From assembly GCF_002221595.1 (NCBI RefSeq), contig NZ_NHMP01000003.1, positions 248,001 to 312,000 on the forward strand: 64,000 nt of DNA, in the 5' to 3' direction. A program made the translations under genes and the position numbers. Below the pieces are notes generated by a model, which saw only the letters and a program-made list of their open reading frames with translations, made no database searches and was not told where the DNA came from. The DNA comes from Turicimonas muris (GTDB taxonomy: Bacteria > Pseudomonadota > Gammaproteobacteria > Burkholderiales > Burkholderiaceae_F). Numbering within the stretch: the first letter of the stretch is position 1; every line of letters starts with the position of its first letter. Of this stretch, positions 35,629 to 48,156 are shown one piece after another.

Positions 35629-37527
35629 TTAGGCTCCCTTTTTAGTTTTTTCTGCATCAGGGATCCAAACCTGACCAATTGAAAGCTTAGTAAGTTTCTT
35701 ACGGCGACCATAGTAGAGATTAACAATTGCTCTAGATACCATCACGGCAGTAAAGATAGAAGTAAGAATACCTAAACAGTGAACAACCGCGAAGCCTCTG
35801 ACCGGACCGGAACCAAAAATCAGCAGAGCGACACCGGCAATCAAGCTCGTAATGTTGGAGTCCAAAATGGTATTAAAAGCCATTCCGTAACCTTCCGAGA
35901 TTGCCTGCTGAGGGGTACGTCCCACTCTCAGTTCTTCACGAATACGTTCATTAATAAGCACGTTAGCGTCGACAGCCATACCAAGGGTCAAGGCCATAGC
36001 TGCAATACCCGGCAACGTTAGAGTTGCTTGGAGCATAGACAAGATGGCAACCAGCAAGAATAAATTGCAGGTCAAAGCTATTGCGGAAATTACACCAAAC
36101 AAATGGTAGTAAATAATCATGAAGACAGAAACGGCGATGAAGCCCCATAAAGTGGATTTAAAGCCAGCTTTAATATTTTCTTCACCAAGGCTCGGACCAA
36201 CCAGTCTTTCTTCAATGATTTCCATCGGAGCAGCCAAAGAACCGGCTCTTAACAACAAAGCAGTATCCGTTGCCTCAACAGTGGTCATTCTTCCGGAGAT
36301 TTGAACGCGGCCGCCTCCGATTTCCTGACGGATAACCGGAGCAGTAACGACCTCACCTTTACCTTTTTCGAAAAGGATGATGGCCATTCTCTTACCGACA
36401 TTTTCACGAGTAACGTCTTTGAACTTTCTTGCACCCTTATTGTCTAAGGTCAAGTTAACTGTCGGTTCTTGAGTCTGGCTGTCGAATCCCGGCTGAGCGT
36501 CATTTAAATTTTCTCCGGTGAGGATGACTTCACGCTTGACGAGGATTTCTCTGCCTTCTCGGTCTTTATATTTTTCAGTGCCGAAGGGAACTGTACCTTG
36601 AGCGAGAGAGTTCATCGCCTCCGGACTATCGTCGACCATACGCACTTCCAAAGTAGCTGTACGACCGAGAATGTCCTTAGCCTTTGCTGTATCTTGAACC
36701 CCCGGGAGCTGGACCACAATACGGTCAGCACCCTGCTGAGCGATTACAGGCTCTGCCACGCCAAGTTCATTAATTCTGTTATGAAGAGTAGCAACATTCT
36801 GCTTCAAGGCATATTCCTGAACGTCAGACATTGCCTTTTGAGACATTGTGCCTCGAATGATGTAGCGATTGCCGCTTCCCGGAAGTTCTTCGTACTGCAT
36901 ATCGGAAGCATGGTCTCTCAGTACATCGAAAGCAGCTCTTTGCTCCGCTTCACTTCTGAAGAGGATTTCAATGTTGTTTCCGCTGCGGGTAATACCGGCG
37001 TGTCTAATCTTCTTTTCTCTTAAGAATGTTCTTACATCACCGACTGCAGCTTCAATTCTCTTTGAAACGGCTGCTTCCATATCGACAGCCAATAGGAAGT
37101 GAACGCCGCCGCGAAGGTCAAGCCCTAAGTACATCGGCAAAGCATTAATACTTAAAAGCCACTGCGGTGTGTTTGGAACAAGGTTAAGAGCAACAATGTA
37201 TGTTGGATCTTTTGGATCGGGGTTAAGAGCTTTGTCAATAACTTCTTTGGAACGGAGCTGAAGCTCGCCTTCAGTCGGCGCAAATCTAACTCTGATGGAG
37301 TTTTGCTGAGCACCTTGTTCGAAGAACACACCGTTAGGAGAAATTTGAGCCGCTTTTAACGCGTCTTCAACAGTCTTGAGAGTATTTTCCGTTACTTTTG
37401 CAGTTGCCTTGCCTGGGCTTACCTGAACGGCAGGCGATTCACCATAAAAGTTCGGCAAGGTGTAAACCAAACCGACAATAAGGATCACCGCAATCAGAAC
37501 ATACTTCCAAATAGGATATCGATTCAT
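35629..37527 (-). CDS. secD: Protein translocase subunit SecD
   Basis: 632 residues. N-terminal helix, YLGLDLRGGVHFLLAVDM near residue 130, a large periplasmic domain, then a C-terminal RND-type block with GMAVDANVLINERIREELR near 540. Partner of SecF in the SecDF-YajC complex. Follows yajC behind a hairpin that may lower its expression relative to yajC. Confidence 0.97.
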   Translation of the reverse strand: MNRYPIWKYVLIAVILIVGLVYTLPNFYGESPAVQVSPGKATAKVTENTLKTVEDALKAAQISPNGVFFEQGAQQNSIRVRFAPTEGELQLRSKEVIDKALNPDPKDPTYIVALNLVPNTPQWLLSINALPMYLGLDLRGGVHFLLAVDMEAAVSKRIEAAVGDVRTFLREKKIRHAGITRSGNNIEILFRSEAEQRAAFDVLRDHASDMQYEELPGSGNRYIIRGTMSQKAMSDVQEYALKQNVATLHNRINELGVAEPVIAQQGADRIVVQLPGVQDTAKAKDILGRTATLEVRMVDDSPEAMNSLAQGTVPFGTEKYKDREGREILVKREVILTGENLNDAQPGFDSQTQEPTVNLTLDNKGARKFKDVTRENVGKRMAIILFEKGKGEVVTAPVIRQEIGGGRVQISGRMTTVEATDTALLLRAGSLAAPMEIIEERLVGPSLGEENIKAGFKSTLWGFIAVSVFMIIYYHLFGVISAIALTCNLFLLVAILSMLQATLTLPGIAAMALTLGMAVDANVLINERIREELRVGRTPQQAISEGYGMAFNTILDSNITSLIAGVALLIFGSGPVRGFAVVHCLGILTSIFTAVMVSRAIVNLYYGRRKKLTKLSIGQVWIPDAEKTKKGA

Positions 37528-37559
37528 GGTTGGGAGGGATTAGACCACTAAAAATAAAT

Positions 37560-37585
37560 ACAACAAAAGCCCTCATTCGAGGGCT
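37560..37585 (-). terminator. Terminator-like hairpin between yajC and secD
   Basis: Minus strand AGCCCTC-GAAT-GAGGGCT followed by TTTTGTTG. Lies 14 nt past the yajC stop, probably a partial terminator since secDF usually read through. Confidence 0.7.
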
Positions 37586-37598
37586 GAGTGAGCAGCTT

Positions 37599-37943
37599 TT
37601 AGAACTTGACTGTTCCCTTAGGGAGAACTGCTTGAACAGCTAAACGCTGGAAAGTGATAGTCACAGGTTTGTCGTCGACGGAAGCGATCTGAAGAACAAG
37701 ATAGTTTTCATCGGCTTCAACGATCTTACCCATGATGCCGCCGGCTGTAACAACTTCATTACCAATGGTCAAAGCATCAATCATCTTCTTATGTTCTTTT
37801 TGTCTCTTTTGCTGAGGACGGATGAGCAAGAACCAGAAAACAACAAAAATCAAAAGCATTACGCCAAAAGAGGACATCATGCTTTCAAGGCCACCAGGCT
37901 GAGCTCCGGCTGCTTGGGCATATGCATCACTAATAAAAAACAA
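37599..37943 (-). CDS. yajC: Sec translocon accessory protein YajC
   Basis: 114 residues. One membrane helix (SFGVMLLIFVVFWFLLIRPQQKRQKEHKKM) and a small cytoplasmic domain (IGNEVVTAGGIMGKIVE). Part of SecDF-YajC. Start choice is uncertain by a few codons (MFFISDAYAQAAG). Upstream tgt is separated by 73 nt. Confidence 0.94.
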   Translation of the reverse strand: MFFISDAYAQAAGAQPGGLESMMSSFGVMLLIFVVFWFLLIRPQQKRQKEHKKMIDALTIGNEVVTAGGIMGKIVEADENYLVLQIASVDDKPVTITFQRLAVQAVLPKGTVKF

Positions 37944-38016
37944 TTTAAATCTCCATCACCGACTGGTGCATTAATAATTAACTTGGGAATTATAAAGGAG
38001 TTGCGTTAATTAGAAA

Positions 38017-40208
<2,192 letters not shown>

Positions 40209-40337
40209 GGCTTTACCGGCCACTCCATAAAATTAAAAATAAAGGTCCTTTATAGACCGTGCAATTCTAGAACAAAAATGGATGAGTCCAACTGTTTTTA
40301 CAGTTACAACTTATTGAATTTTTGCATTTCTTCAGTT

Positions 40338-40370
40338 CCAAAAACCGACTTCTTAAAGGCAGGTTTTTGG
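40338..40370. repeat. Inverted repeat downstream of greB
   Basis: Perfect 9-bp arms CCAAAAACC and GGTTTTTGG, 15 nt apart, starting 7 nt past the greB stop. No T-run follows on the minus strand, so it may be a weak or factor-dependent terminator or an mRNA 3' stabiliser. Confidence 0.5.
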
Positions 40371-40376
40371 CTCAAA

Positions 40377-40946
40377 TCAAAGCTGGTGAGGCGTTCCCGG
40401 AGGATTTCCAACATAGGTTACCTCGAGAATATCGAGTTTCTTGACTCCTTTAGGAGTAGGCAATAAGACAGTATCTCCTTCTGATTTTTTCAAGAAAACT
40501 CGAGCAATCGGAGAAATCCAAGACACATCTCCCACAGTCGCATCGGCCTCGTCAATTCCAACGATTCTAATTCTTGATTCATTACCGTCTTCATCGCTGA
40601 ACAGCACCGTGGCGCCAAAAAATACTTGATCTGTCGGCGGACGCGTAGCCGGATCGACAACTTCGCTGTTTTCCAAACGTTTGTTCAAAAACCGAATTCT
40701 TCGATCGATTTCACGAAGTCTCTTCTTGCCATAAAGGTAGTCTCCGTTCTCACTTCTATCTCCGTTAGAAGCTGCCCAAGAAACCACCTGAACAACCTCC
40801 GGTCGCTCGACTTTAACTAACCTTTGTCTCTCGTCAAGCAAACGATGATAGCAAGCCGGCGTCATGTAGTTCTTCGAACCTTTGATTTCCGGAATCTTTA
40901 CTTCTTCCTCGTCATCATCTTCGTCAGTTAGGAATTCTTCTGCCAT
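40377..40946 (-). CDS. greB: Transcription elongation factor GreB
   Basis: 189 residues. NGDRSENGDYLYGKKRLREIDRRIRFL near residues 60-87 is the coiled-coil tip with acidic residues, the GreB form. Rescues backtracked RNA polymerase. It carries about 25 extra acidic N-terminal residues (EDDDEEEVKIPE) relative to E. coli GreB. greA is also in the window. Confidence 0.94.
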   Translation of the reverse strand: MAEEFLTDEDDDEEEVKIPEIKGSKNYMTPACYHRLLDERQRLVKVERPEVVQVVSWAASNGDRSENGDYLYGKKRLREIDRRIRFLNKRLENSEVVDPATRPPTDQVFFGATVLFSDEDGNESRIRIVGIDEADATVGDVSWISPIARVFLKKSEGDTVLLPTPKGVKKLDILEVTYVGNPPGTPHQL

Positions 40947-40960
40947 TTCTTTAATCAGGA

Positions 40961-40988
40961 ATAAAAGAAGGCCGCCTTAGCAGCCTCC
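40961..40988 (-). terminator. Rho-independent terminator after ftsH
   Basis: Minus strand 9-bp stem GGAGGCTGC/GCGGCCTTC (two G-T pairs), loop TAAG, followed by TTTTATT. Confidence 0.75.
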
Positions 40989-41009
40989 TGAATCTAAGTT
41001 AAGATAATT

Positions 41010-43049
41010 TTACTTGTTCGGCTGATCTTTTTTATCATCGTCAGCCAGCTCTTCAATTGCTGACTTCGGAGCATCGGAAGCCTCAGACTTTTTCTCCTCT
41101 CCGGCTCCAGAAGCCGCAGGAGTTTCAGAAACAGTCTCAGAGGAAGCTTCAGATGCGGGCTCTTTGATTTCTGTTGCTTCCGCCTCAATAACATCATCAT
41201 CCTTCTTAGCAGCTTTTTTGTGAAGCTGTTTAGGAGGTCTCGGATCTTTTCCGTCCATAATGTCATCAATCTGTGCAGCGTCGATGGTCTCCCATTCCAA
41301 AAGAGCTTTCGCCATTTTGTGCATCTTGTCTTGGTTTTCTTCGATGAGCTTTCTGGCAATCGCATACTGTTCATCGATGATGCGGCGAACTTCAGCATCA
41401 ACCTTACGCATTGTTTCTTCAGAAACATGCTTAGTCTGAGTAACGGAGCGTCCCAAGAAAACTTCGTTTTCGTTTTCTGCGTAAACCATTGGTCCCAAAG
41501 CATCACTCATACCGTATCTCATAACCATATCGCGAGCCATCTGGGTTGCTCTTTCGAAGTCATTAGAGGCACCTGTAGTCATTTGATGCATAAAGACCTC
41601 TTCAGCAATACGGCCGCCGAAAAGAATGGCAATACGAGTAAGCAAATACTGCTTATCGTAGGAGTAATGGTCTTCTGCCGGAAGCTGCATGGTCAAACCA
41701 AGAGCTCTTCCGCGCGGAATAATCGTAACTTTATGAACAGGGTCGCTCTTCGGCATTAAACGGGCAACCAAAGCGTGTCCGCTTTCATGGTAAGCCGTAT
41801 TTTTGCGCTCTTCTTCGTTCATGGCCATGCCTTTTCTTTCGGCACCCATCATGATCTTATCTTTGGCGCGTTCGAAGTCTTCCATAGCAACGACTTTACC
41901 GTTTCTGCGTGCGGCGAACAAGGCAGCTTCGTTAACAAGGTTAGCCAAGTCAGCGCCGGAAAACCCGGGTGTCCCGCGGGCAAGAATTTCTTCATCCACG
42001 TCAGCACCGACAGGGATTTTTCTCATGTGAACTTTCAAAATCTGCTCACGGCCGCGGATATCAGGAAGCGGAACGACAACTTGTCTGTCGAAACGGCCCG
42101 GACGCAATAAAGCCGGATCCAAAACGTCAGGACGGTTGGTTGCAGCAATCACAATAACACCAGAGCCAGTATCGAAGCCGTCCATTTCCACAAGCATCTG
42201 GTTAAGTGTCTGTTCTCTTTCATCGTTGCCGCCGCCTAAACCGGCACCTCTCTGACGGCCAACCGCATCAATTTCATCAATGAAGATGATGCAAGGAGAA
42301 TTCTTCTTGGCATTTTCAAACATATCGCGGACGCGAGCGGCACCCACACCGACGAACATTTCTACGAAATCAGAGCCGGAAATCGTAAAGAACGGCACCT
42401 TTGCTTCCCCGGCGATAGCTTTTGCCAATAACGTTTTACCTGTACCGGGAGAGCCAACCAAAAGAACACCGCGAGGAATTCTTCCGCCGAGCCTTTGATA
42501 CTTGGTCGGGTCTTTTAAGAAGTCTACAAGTTCCGTGACCTCTTCCTTTGCTTCATCGCAGCCGGCGACATCTGCAAAGGTAATATTATTGTTGGTGCTG
42601 TCGAGCATACGAGCCTTGGACTTACCAAAGCTGAAGGCACCGCCTTTTCCGCCGCCCTGCATCTGACGCATGAAGAAAATCCACACGCCGATTAAGAGAA
42701 GCATTGGAAACCAAGAAATAAAGAGAGTCGCTAAGAAGCTCTGCTCCTCATCCGGCTGTCCGTAAACCTGGACTCCTGCCTTTCTAAGATCTTCGACCAT
42801 CCAAAGATCTCCCGGAGCCGTAATCTTATAAGAGGCCCCTTCCACGGGTGTTACGGTAAGAGTTCTTCCTTGGACGTCGACACGTTTAATCTTGCCGTCT
42901 TTAGCTTCATCCATAAATTGGGTGTAGCTTGTAGTCTGCTCAGAGGACGCAAGGCGTTTTGCGCCGTCAAACTGCTTGAAGACGGTAAACAACACAAAAG
43001 CGATGACAATCCAGATAGCTGCCTTCGCAAATAAATTTTTATTATTCAA
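41010..43049 (-). CDS. ftsH: ATP-dependent zinc metalloprotease FtsH
   Basis: 679 residues. Two N-terminal membrane helices (about 7-23 and 105-125), Walker A GSPGTGKT near 205, Walker [11 protein letters not shown], second region of homology [20 protein letters not shown], and the zinc site HESGH near 423. Degrades membrane and regulatory proteins, including LpxC in related bacteria. The C-terminal 70 residues are an Ala/Glu/Ser-rich low-complexity tail. Confidence 0.97.
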   Translation of the reverse strand: MNNKNLFAKAAIWIVIAFVLFTVFKQFDGAKRLASSEQTTSYTQFMDEAKDGKIKRVDVQGRTLTVTPVEGASYKITAPGDLWMVEDLRKAGVQVYGQPDEEQSFLATLFISWFPMLLLIGVWIFFMRQMQGGGKGGAFSFGKSKARMLDSTNNNITFADVAGCDEAKEEVTELVDFLKDPTKYQRLGGRIPRGVLLVGSPGTGKTLLAKAIAGEAKVPFFTISGSDFVEMFVGVGAARVRDMFENAKKNSPCIIFIDEIDAVGRQRGAGLGGGNDEREQTLNQMLVEMDGFDTGSGVIVIAATNRPDVLDPALLRPGRFDRQVVVPLPDIRGREQILKVHMRKIPVGADVDEEILARGTPGFSGADLANLVNEAALFAARRNGKVVAMEDFERAKDKIMMGAERKGMAMNEEERKNTAYHESGHALVARLMPKSDPVHKVTIIPRGRALGLTMQLPAEDHYSYDKQYLLTRIAILFGGRIAEEVFMHQMTTGASNDFERATQMARDMVMRYGMSDALGPMVYAENENEVFLGRSVTQTKHVSEETMRKVDAEVRRIIDEQYAIARKLIEENQDKMHKMAKALLEWETIDAAQIDDIMDGKDPRPPKQLHKKAAKKDDDVIEAEATEIKEPASEASSETVSETPAASGAGEEKKSEASDAPKSAIEELADDDKKDQPNK

Positions 43050-43211
43050 AGTTTCACCTCAAACAATGAAGCTTGCTTGCTTCGATTTAATGAAGATATT
43101 CAATCGTTACATCAGAAACTAACAAAAGATTATGACAATAACATTATCGAAAAATTCTATCTATCAACACAAAGCAAGAAATATCCCACTTGTAATTATG
43201 TTGTGGTTGTC

Positions 43212-43237
43212 CGAGGCTTTTTCAAGATCCAGCCTCG
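43212..43237. repeat. Inverted repeat between dnaE and ftsH
   Basis: CGAGGCT/AGCCTCG, 12-nt loop, 25 nt past the dnaE stop. No downstream T-run on the minus strand. The remaining part of the 212-nt gap (43050-43261) must hold the ftsH promoter; no clear boxes seen. Confidence 0.45.
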
Positions 43238-43261
43238 AATTAGGAGATGAATTTTTGCAAA

Positions 43262-46200
43262 CTACTTATAGTTAATCTTCGCCTGTTTTATCAAATCCGA
43301 GTTTTCAACTTTTGAAAGGTTCGCTCCTGATAATAGCGCAGAGAAGTTGGCCGGCAACGGAATGCAGACTTCCGTGTCACCTTCTCTTACTTTAATTTCA
43401 ATCGGAGCAGTTCTCAAGGAAGACGGATGAACGGAAAGTTCTTCAATCAATGCTTTTAACTCGCTCATCTTTCCCTTTTTATCTAAAACCAGCTGCAGCT
43501 TTGCTCCGTGAGAGGCTCTGATTTCACTAATCGGTCGCATGGATTTCAGATTCCAAGAGAAGACATTTGATTGATCGTTGTAGACGACCGTTCCTTCGAC
43601 CATATACACTTCATCGACTGAAACCTCTTTCTTGCAGAATTCATAGAGTTCTTGCGAAGTTCTCATTTCGTAACGATGCAATCCATCATCGATATTTAAT
43701 TTACAGAAGTGGTTGCCGGTCTTACTAACACCGAAATTGATGCTGGAAACTACACCGAAGCCTTTAAAGTTACTGAACTTGGTCTGAGTATCCAGAGGAC
43801 ATTCTTTAATGGTCAGACCGCCGAAATGATCTTTGATTTCTTCCCTGCAGGCATCCATCGGAGAGCCGGTAAAGAAGAACCCAATGATGCTCTTTTCTTT
43901 TTTCATTCTTTCGAGAGTGTCCCAGGGCTTGAACTGAATCAACTCAGTGCTCATCTCAGAACTTTCTTCCCCGAATAAACCCATCTGATCGGCATTTTCT
44001 TCATTTTCTTGAGCCGACCGATAAATCTGCGGAACGTTTTCCAGCCACATTCTGCGGTTCGGATCGATTGAGTCGAACGCACCAATCGTGCTCAGAACTT
44101 CCAAAACCTTTCGAGACATAACTTTAGTCCCCAATCGGTTGACCAGATCTTCCATGTCTTTGAAAGGACCGTTCTTGGTTCTCTCTTCCACAATCGCATT
44201 GGCCGGAGCCTCGCCCATGCCTTTTAATGCCCCCATGCCAAAGCGGATAGTCTTGGAATCGGGAGCGGTGAAGTAAAACTCGCTTGCATTAATATCGACC
44301 GGCAGAACCTTTATTCCATGACGCTGAGCATCTGCAATGTAATCAAATAACTTCGTGGAGTTCAACATGACTTCACAAAGGTTAGCTGCGATAAATTCCG
44401 CCGGGTAATAACATTTAAGCCACGCGGTTTGATAAGCCACGTAAGAGTAAGCAGCAGCGTGAGACTTGTTGAAACCGTATTCCGCGAACTTCCTCATCTT
44501 ATTGAAGAGCTCTTCGGCAACTTCTTCTTTTACCCCGTTCTTTACGGCTCCTTCCAAGAAAATCTTAGACTGCCGTTCCATTTCCGTAGCGTCTTTCTTA
44601 CCCATGGCACGGCGAAGAATATCAGCACCGCCAAGTGAATAGCCGGCGATAATCTGCGCGACCTGCATCACCTGTTCCTGATAAATCATGATTCCGACCG
44701 TTTCTTCCAAAACAGGAATCAGTCGGTCATCTGCATACTCCGGCTTCTTCTCGCCGCCTTTTCTGAGCTCAATAAAGTCATCTGCCAAAGCCATCGGACC
44801 CGGGCGATAAAGGGCATTCAGAGCGATAAGGTCAGAAAGCTTAGTCGGGACGGAACGGACCATAATGTCACGCATACCCGGTGATTCAAACTGGAATACC
44901 ATTGCGGTATCCGCAGGCTTAAAGATTTTGTCGTAAACCTTCTTATCCGTCGGCTGCAAATGTTCGATATCAGGACGTTTGCCCGTATTTTTTTCGATGT
45001 AATCCAATGCTCTTGCCACGATGGTAAGAGTAGTCAAACCAAGGAAGTCAAATTTAACCAGACCGACTTCTTCCACGCCCTTTTTGTCATACATACTGAT
45101 GACGTTTTCCGGAAGCATGTCGGCCGCATAAAGAGGACAGAAGTCGGTGAGTTTTCCCGGAGCAATCAGCACGCCACCGGCATGAATACCGATATTTCGG
45201 CACAAGCCCTCGAGCTTAATGGCAGAAGCTACTAAAGGTTTTAGCTCGGGAGAGTTGCTAATAATGGCTTTGAATTCAGGTTCACTTTCAATAGCCTGTT
45301 CCAAAGAAACTTGCTGCCCGGGATTAGAAGGAATATGACGTGTCAGCAAGTCGCATTGGTTATAGGGAAAGTCAAGCACACGGCCGACATCCTTGATAAC
45401 ACCTTTTGCCGCCATAGTACCGAATGTCGCGATCTGACTTACCGCATCAGACCCGTATTTCTGTTTTACATATTCAATTACTCGGCCGCGGTTATTCTGG
45501 CAAAAGTCCACGTCAAAGTCAGGCATGGAGACGCGTTCAGGATTCAAGAATCGCTCAAACAGCAAACTGAATTCGAGAGGATCCAAGTCCGTAATTTCCA
45601 AGCAAAAAGCAACCAGAGATCCAGCTCCGGATCCGCGGCCCGGACCGACCGGACAGCCGTGACTTTTAGCCCAACGGATAAAGTCCTGAACGATAAGGAA
45701 GTAGCCGGAAAAACCCATCTTTTGAATAACGCCGATTTCTCTTTCTAAGCGCTCAATATATCTAGGTCTTTCAGCGTCTCTCTTAGCCTCATCCGGATAA
45801 AGAATCTTCAAGCGCATTTCCAGGCCTTCTCTGGAAAGCTGCGCCATATAGTCGTCTAAAGAAATTCCGTCAGGCGTTTCGAACAACGGAAGCTGAGGCT
45901 TACCGAGTTTCATCATGAAATTGCAGCGTTTGGCTATTTCAACGGTATTTTCAATCGCACTGGGGATGTCTTTAAAGAGCTCCAGCATTTCTTCTTTTGT
46001 CTTGAAATACTGCTCTTCCGTATATTCTTTTACTCGATTAGGATTAGCCAGCGTTGTTCCCTGGGCGATGCAACAACGGATCTCGTGATCGAGATATCCG
46101 TCTGCTTCTTGGAACTGAATTGGATGCGTGGCGACCACGGGAAGCTTTAGCTTATTTGCCAGTTTAATCGTCTCAGTGACTAACTCCTCATCAAACTTTC

Positions 46201-46723
46201 TCCCTGCTCTTTGAAGTTCAAGATAAAGCCGGTCTTTGAAAATAGAGTGAAGTTTTTCAGCTTCTTCTTCTGCAGAGAAATTTTTATTATTTAGCAAAGA
46301 ACGTCCGATTGCACCTTCGTGAAATCCGGAAATAGCAATAAGCCCTTCGCAGTTTTCTTCCGTCAGCCATTCTTCTTCAATCAGCCCTTTTTCGTCAACC
46401 TGATTTTCCAACCAAGCTTTTGTCAGCAAGTCACAAAGGGTATGATAACCGTGCGCATTTGCACATAGAAGAAGAAGTTTGGACGGATGATGAGCGTCCG
46501 ATGGGTTCCTTATCCAAGCATCTACACCGATAATTGGTTTTAAACCTTGCCCCAGACAAGCCTTATAAAAGGTAACGCCGCCGAAAATTGATCCGGCATC
46601 CGTACATGCTAAAGCCTTCATTCCTGCGGCCGCCGCTTTATGTACCACCTGTTTCAGGCGAATGGTACTGTCGCGAAAGGAATACTCCGAATGCATGCGC
46701 AGATGAACGAAATCTTGGCTCAT
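43262..46723 (-). CDS. dnaE: DNA polymerase III alpha subunit
   Basis: About 1153 residues from MSQDFVHLRMHSEYS (ATG 46723; an in-frame TTG lies 15 nt upstream). N-terminal PHP domain (HLRMHSEYSF, CTDAGSIFG), polymerase core with PGRGSGAGSLVAF and MPDFDVDFCQNNRG (catalytic Asp pair), helix-hairpin-helix and an OB domain at the end. Length fits DnaE1, the main replicase. It lies between rlmE and ftsH, which are adjacent in many proteobacteria. Confidence 0.97.
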   Translation of the reverse strand: MSQDFVHLRMHSEYSFRDSTIRLKQVVHKAAAAGMKALACTDAGSIFGGVTFYKACLGQGLKPIIGVDAWIRNPSDAHHPSKLLLLCANAHGYHTLCDLLTKAWLENQVDEKGLIEEEWLTEENCEGLIAISGFHEGAIGRSLLNNKNFSAEEEAEKLHSIFKDRLYLELQRAGRKFDEELVTETIKLANKLKLPVVATHPIQFQEADGYLDHEIRCCIAQGTTLANPNRVKEYTEEQYFKTKEEMLELFKDIPSAIENTVEIAKRCNFMMKLGKPQLPLFETPDGISLDDYMAQLSREGLEMRLKILYPDEAKRDAERPRYIERLEREIGVIQKMGFSGYFLIVQDFIRWAKSHGCPVGPGRGSGAGSLVAFCLEITDLDPLEFSLLFERFLNPERVSMPDFDVDFCQNNRGRVIEYVKQKYGSDAVSQIATFGTMAAKGVIKDVGRVLDFPYNQCDLLTRHIPSNPGQQVSLEQAIESEPEFKAIISNSPELKPLVASAIKLEGLCRNIGIHAGGVLIAPGKLTDFCPLYAADMLPENVISMYDKKGVEEVGLVKFDFLGLTTLTIVARALDYIEKNTGKRPDIEHLQPTDKKVYDKIFKPADTAMVFQFESPGMRDIMVRSVPTKLSDLIALNALYRPGPMALADDFIELRKGGEKKPEYADDRLIPVLEETVGIMIYQEQVMQVAQIIAGYSLGGADILRRAMGKKDATEMERQSKIFLEGAVKNGVKEEVAEELFNKMRKFAEYGFNKSHAAAYSYVAYQTAWLKCYYPAEFIAANLCEVMLNSTKLFDYIADAQRHGIKVLPVDINASEFYFTAPDSKTIRFGMGALKGMGEAPANAIVEERTKNGPFKDMEDLVNRLGTKVMSRKVLEVLSTIGAFDSIDPNRRMWLENVPQIYRSAQENEENADQMGLFGEESSEMSTELIQFKPWDTLERMKKEKSIIGFFFTGSPMDACREEIKDHFGGLTIKECPLDTQTKFSNFKGFGVVSSINFGVSKTGNHFCKLNIDDGLHRYEMRTSQELYEFCKKEVSVDEVYMVEGTVVYNDQSNVFSWNLKSMRPISEIRASHGAKLQLVLDKKGKMSELKALIEELSVHPSSLRTAPIEIKVREGDTEVCIPLPANFSALLSGANLSKVENSDLIKQAKINYK

Positions 46724-46829
46724 AAAACAAAAATCCAATGAAGATGCAGAATGAAAAAAGAGAAGCTTTTACTTAGGAAAAGGAGTGTAGCAAAATCGAT
46801 CCGACAAGGTAACCGCCTCAGCGATAAGC

Positions 46830-46852
46830 AAAAAGCCGGCATCACGGCCGGC
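46830..46852 (-). terminator. Rho-independent terminator after rlmE
   Basis: Minus strand GCCGGC-CGTGAT-GCCGGC followed by TTTTT. Shows rlmE and dnaE are separate units. Confidence 0.88.
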
Positions 46853-46873
46853 CGTCAGGTTGCAAAGGCTGAG

Positions 46874-47518
46874 TTACTTTAAGTCCCGTGCAACGATATA
46901 AACTTCCGCAGAAGAAGTTCTGGAAGCTTCCGGCTTACGAGAAGCAACCTTCTTAAACAACTTCTTGCATTGTTCTACGAATTGAGAGTATCCGCTTCCT
47001 TGGAATACTTTACAGACAAACGCCCCGTTTTTCTTTAGATTTTCTTTGGCAAAATCCAGTGCCAATTCGTTCAGAAGCAAACAACGTGCGGCGTCTGCAG
47101 CTGCCACACCTGAAAGGTTCGGGGCCATATCAGAGAGTACAACATCAACTTTTTCTCCTTGAAGAAGTTCGGTAAGCTGATCTGCAACTTCCTGTTCACG
47201 GAAGTCTCCCTGAATAAAGTTCACTCCTTCAATTGGGTCCATTGGCAGAATATCCAGAGCAATGGCGCGTCCTTGAATTTTCCCGTCAGGACCCATGAGT
47301 TTTTCTTTGACAACTTGACTCCAAGACCCCGGAGCGGCTCCCAAATCGACAACCGTCATTCCTTTTTTAATGATTTTATCTTTATCATTAAGTTCAATTA
47401 ATTTATAGACAGAGCGTGCCCGATAACCGTCTTTTACTGACTGCTTAACAAAAGGATCATTAATATGACGTTTAATCCAGGCAGGATTAGAACGAAGTTT
47501 TTTTTCTGAGACAGGCAT
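46874..47518 (-). CDS. rlmE: 23S rRNA 2'-O-methyltransferase RlmE (FtsJ/RrmJ)
   Basis: About 214 residues from MPVSEKKLRSNPAW. SAM-binding VVDLGAAPGSWSQVV near residue 55, SDMAPNLSG, VCKVFQG and catalytic Lys/Asp/Lys/Glu set. Methylates U2552. Upstream in-frame starts (47542 and beyond) exist, but the family N-terminus and the divergent yhbY favour 47518. Divergent from yhbY as in E. coli. Confidence 0.94.
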   Translation of the reverse strand: MPVSEKKLRSNPAWIKRHINDPFVKQSVKDGYRARSVYKLIELNDKDKIIKKGMTVVDLGAAPGSWSQVVKEKLMGPDGKIQGRAIALDILPMDPIEGVNFIQGDFREQEVADQLTELLQGEKVDVVLSDMAPNLSGVAAADAARCLLLNELALDFAKENLKKNGAFVCKVFQGSGYSQFVEQCKKLFKKVASRKPEASRTSSAEVYIVARDLK

Positions 47519-47558
47519 CGGTTTACACTCTAAAAAATTCATAGGAGATGTGACTATC

Positions 47559-48089
47559 ATGGCACAATTAAAGTTACCTCGCGATGAGCGTATCACACTT
47601 CGGGCGGCTGCTCACCATTTAGACCCTGTAGTTTTACTCGGTGCCTCCGGCCTGACAGAAGCAGTAAAAAAAGAAGTCGGCCGCGCCCTCGATGCTCATG
47701 AACTGATCAAAGTTCGTGTACCTAGCGATGATCGCGAAGAACGTGTAGAAATCTACGAAACATTAGCAGAAGAATTAGGCGCTGCAAAAGTCCAATTGAT
47801 CGGCAAACTTTTTGTTCTTTATCGTCCGAATCCGGATAAAGACAAAAAAGAAGTACCGGCCGAAAAAGCCCCTGCAGAGAAAAAAGAAAGAAAAACCGGC
47901 GCTAAGGCCAGAAACCAAAGAAAACGTTTGACTGAAATTATTCAGGCCGAAAAGAAAGGCAAAGCAAAGAGCCTTCCCTGGGCCTCTACGGTAAAGAAAG
48001 GCAAGACCCCGAAGGGACAGGTTAAAGCCGTCGGCGAAAAAGGAACTCCTCTTGGAAAACGGCTAGCCAGGAAAGGCTTCTCTAAGTAA
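47559..48089 (+). CDS. yhbY: Ribosome assembly RNA-binding protein YhbY with long basic tail
   Basis: 176 residues. The first 95 are a CRM domain (LRAAAHHLDPVVLLGASGLT, ALDAHELIKVRV, LIGKLFVLYRP). E. coli YhbY ends there; this protein adds about 80 Lys/Ala/Pro-rich residues (KKERKTGAKARNQRKR and so on). Binds pre-50S particles. ATG 47559 chosen over GTG 47550 because the GGAG at 47544 leaves only 2 nt before the GTG. Confidence 0.9.
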   Translation: MAQLKLPRDERITLRAAAHHLDPVVLLGASGLTEAVKKEVGRALDAHELIKVRVPSDDREERVEIYETLAEELGAAKVQLIGKLFVLYRPNPDKDKKEVPAEKAPAEKKERKTGAKARNQRKRLTEIIQAEKKGKAKSLPWASTVKKGKTPKGQVKAVGEKGTPLGKRLARKGFSK

Positions 48090-48107
48090 TTTCTTTCACC
48101 CAAACGA

Positions 48108-48135
48108 AACGGCATTCGAGTGAATGCCGTTTTCA
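48108..48135. terminator. Bidirectional terminator between yhbY and greA
   Basis: 10-bp perfect stem AACGGCATTC/GAATGCCGTT with loop GAGT. TTTC follows on the plus strand. Serves convergent yhbY and greA. Confidence 0.8.
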
Positions 48136-48156
48136 TTTGAGTGAAATCTCAATTGA

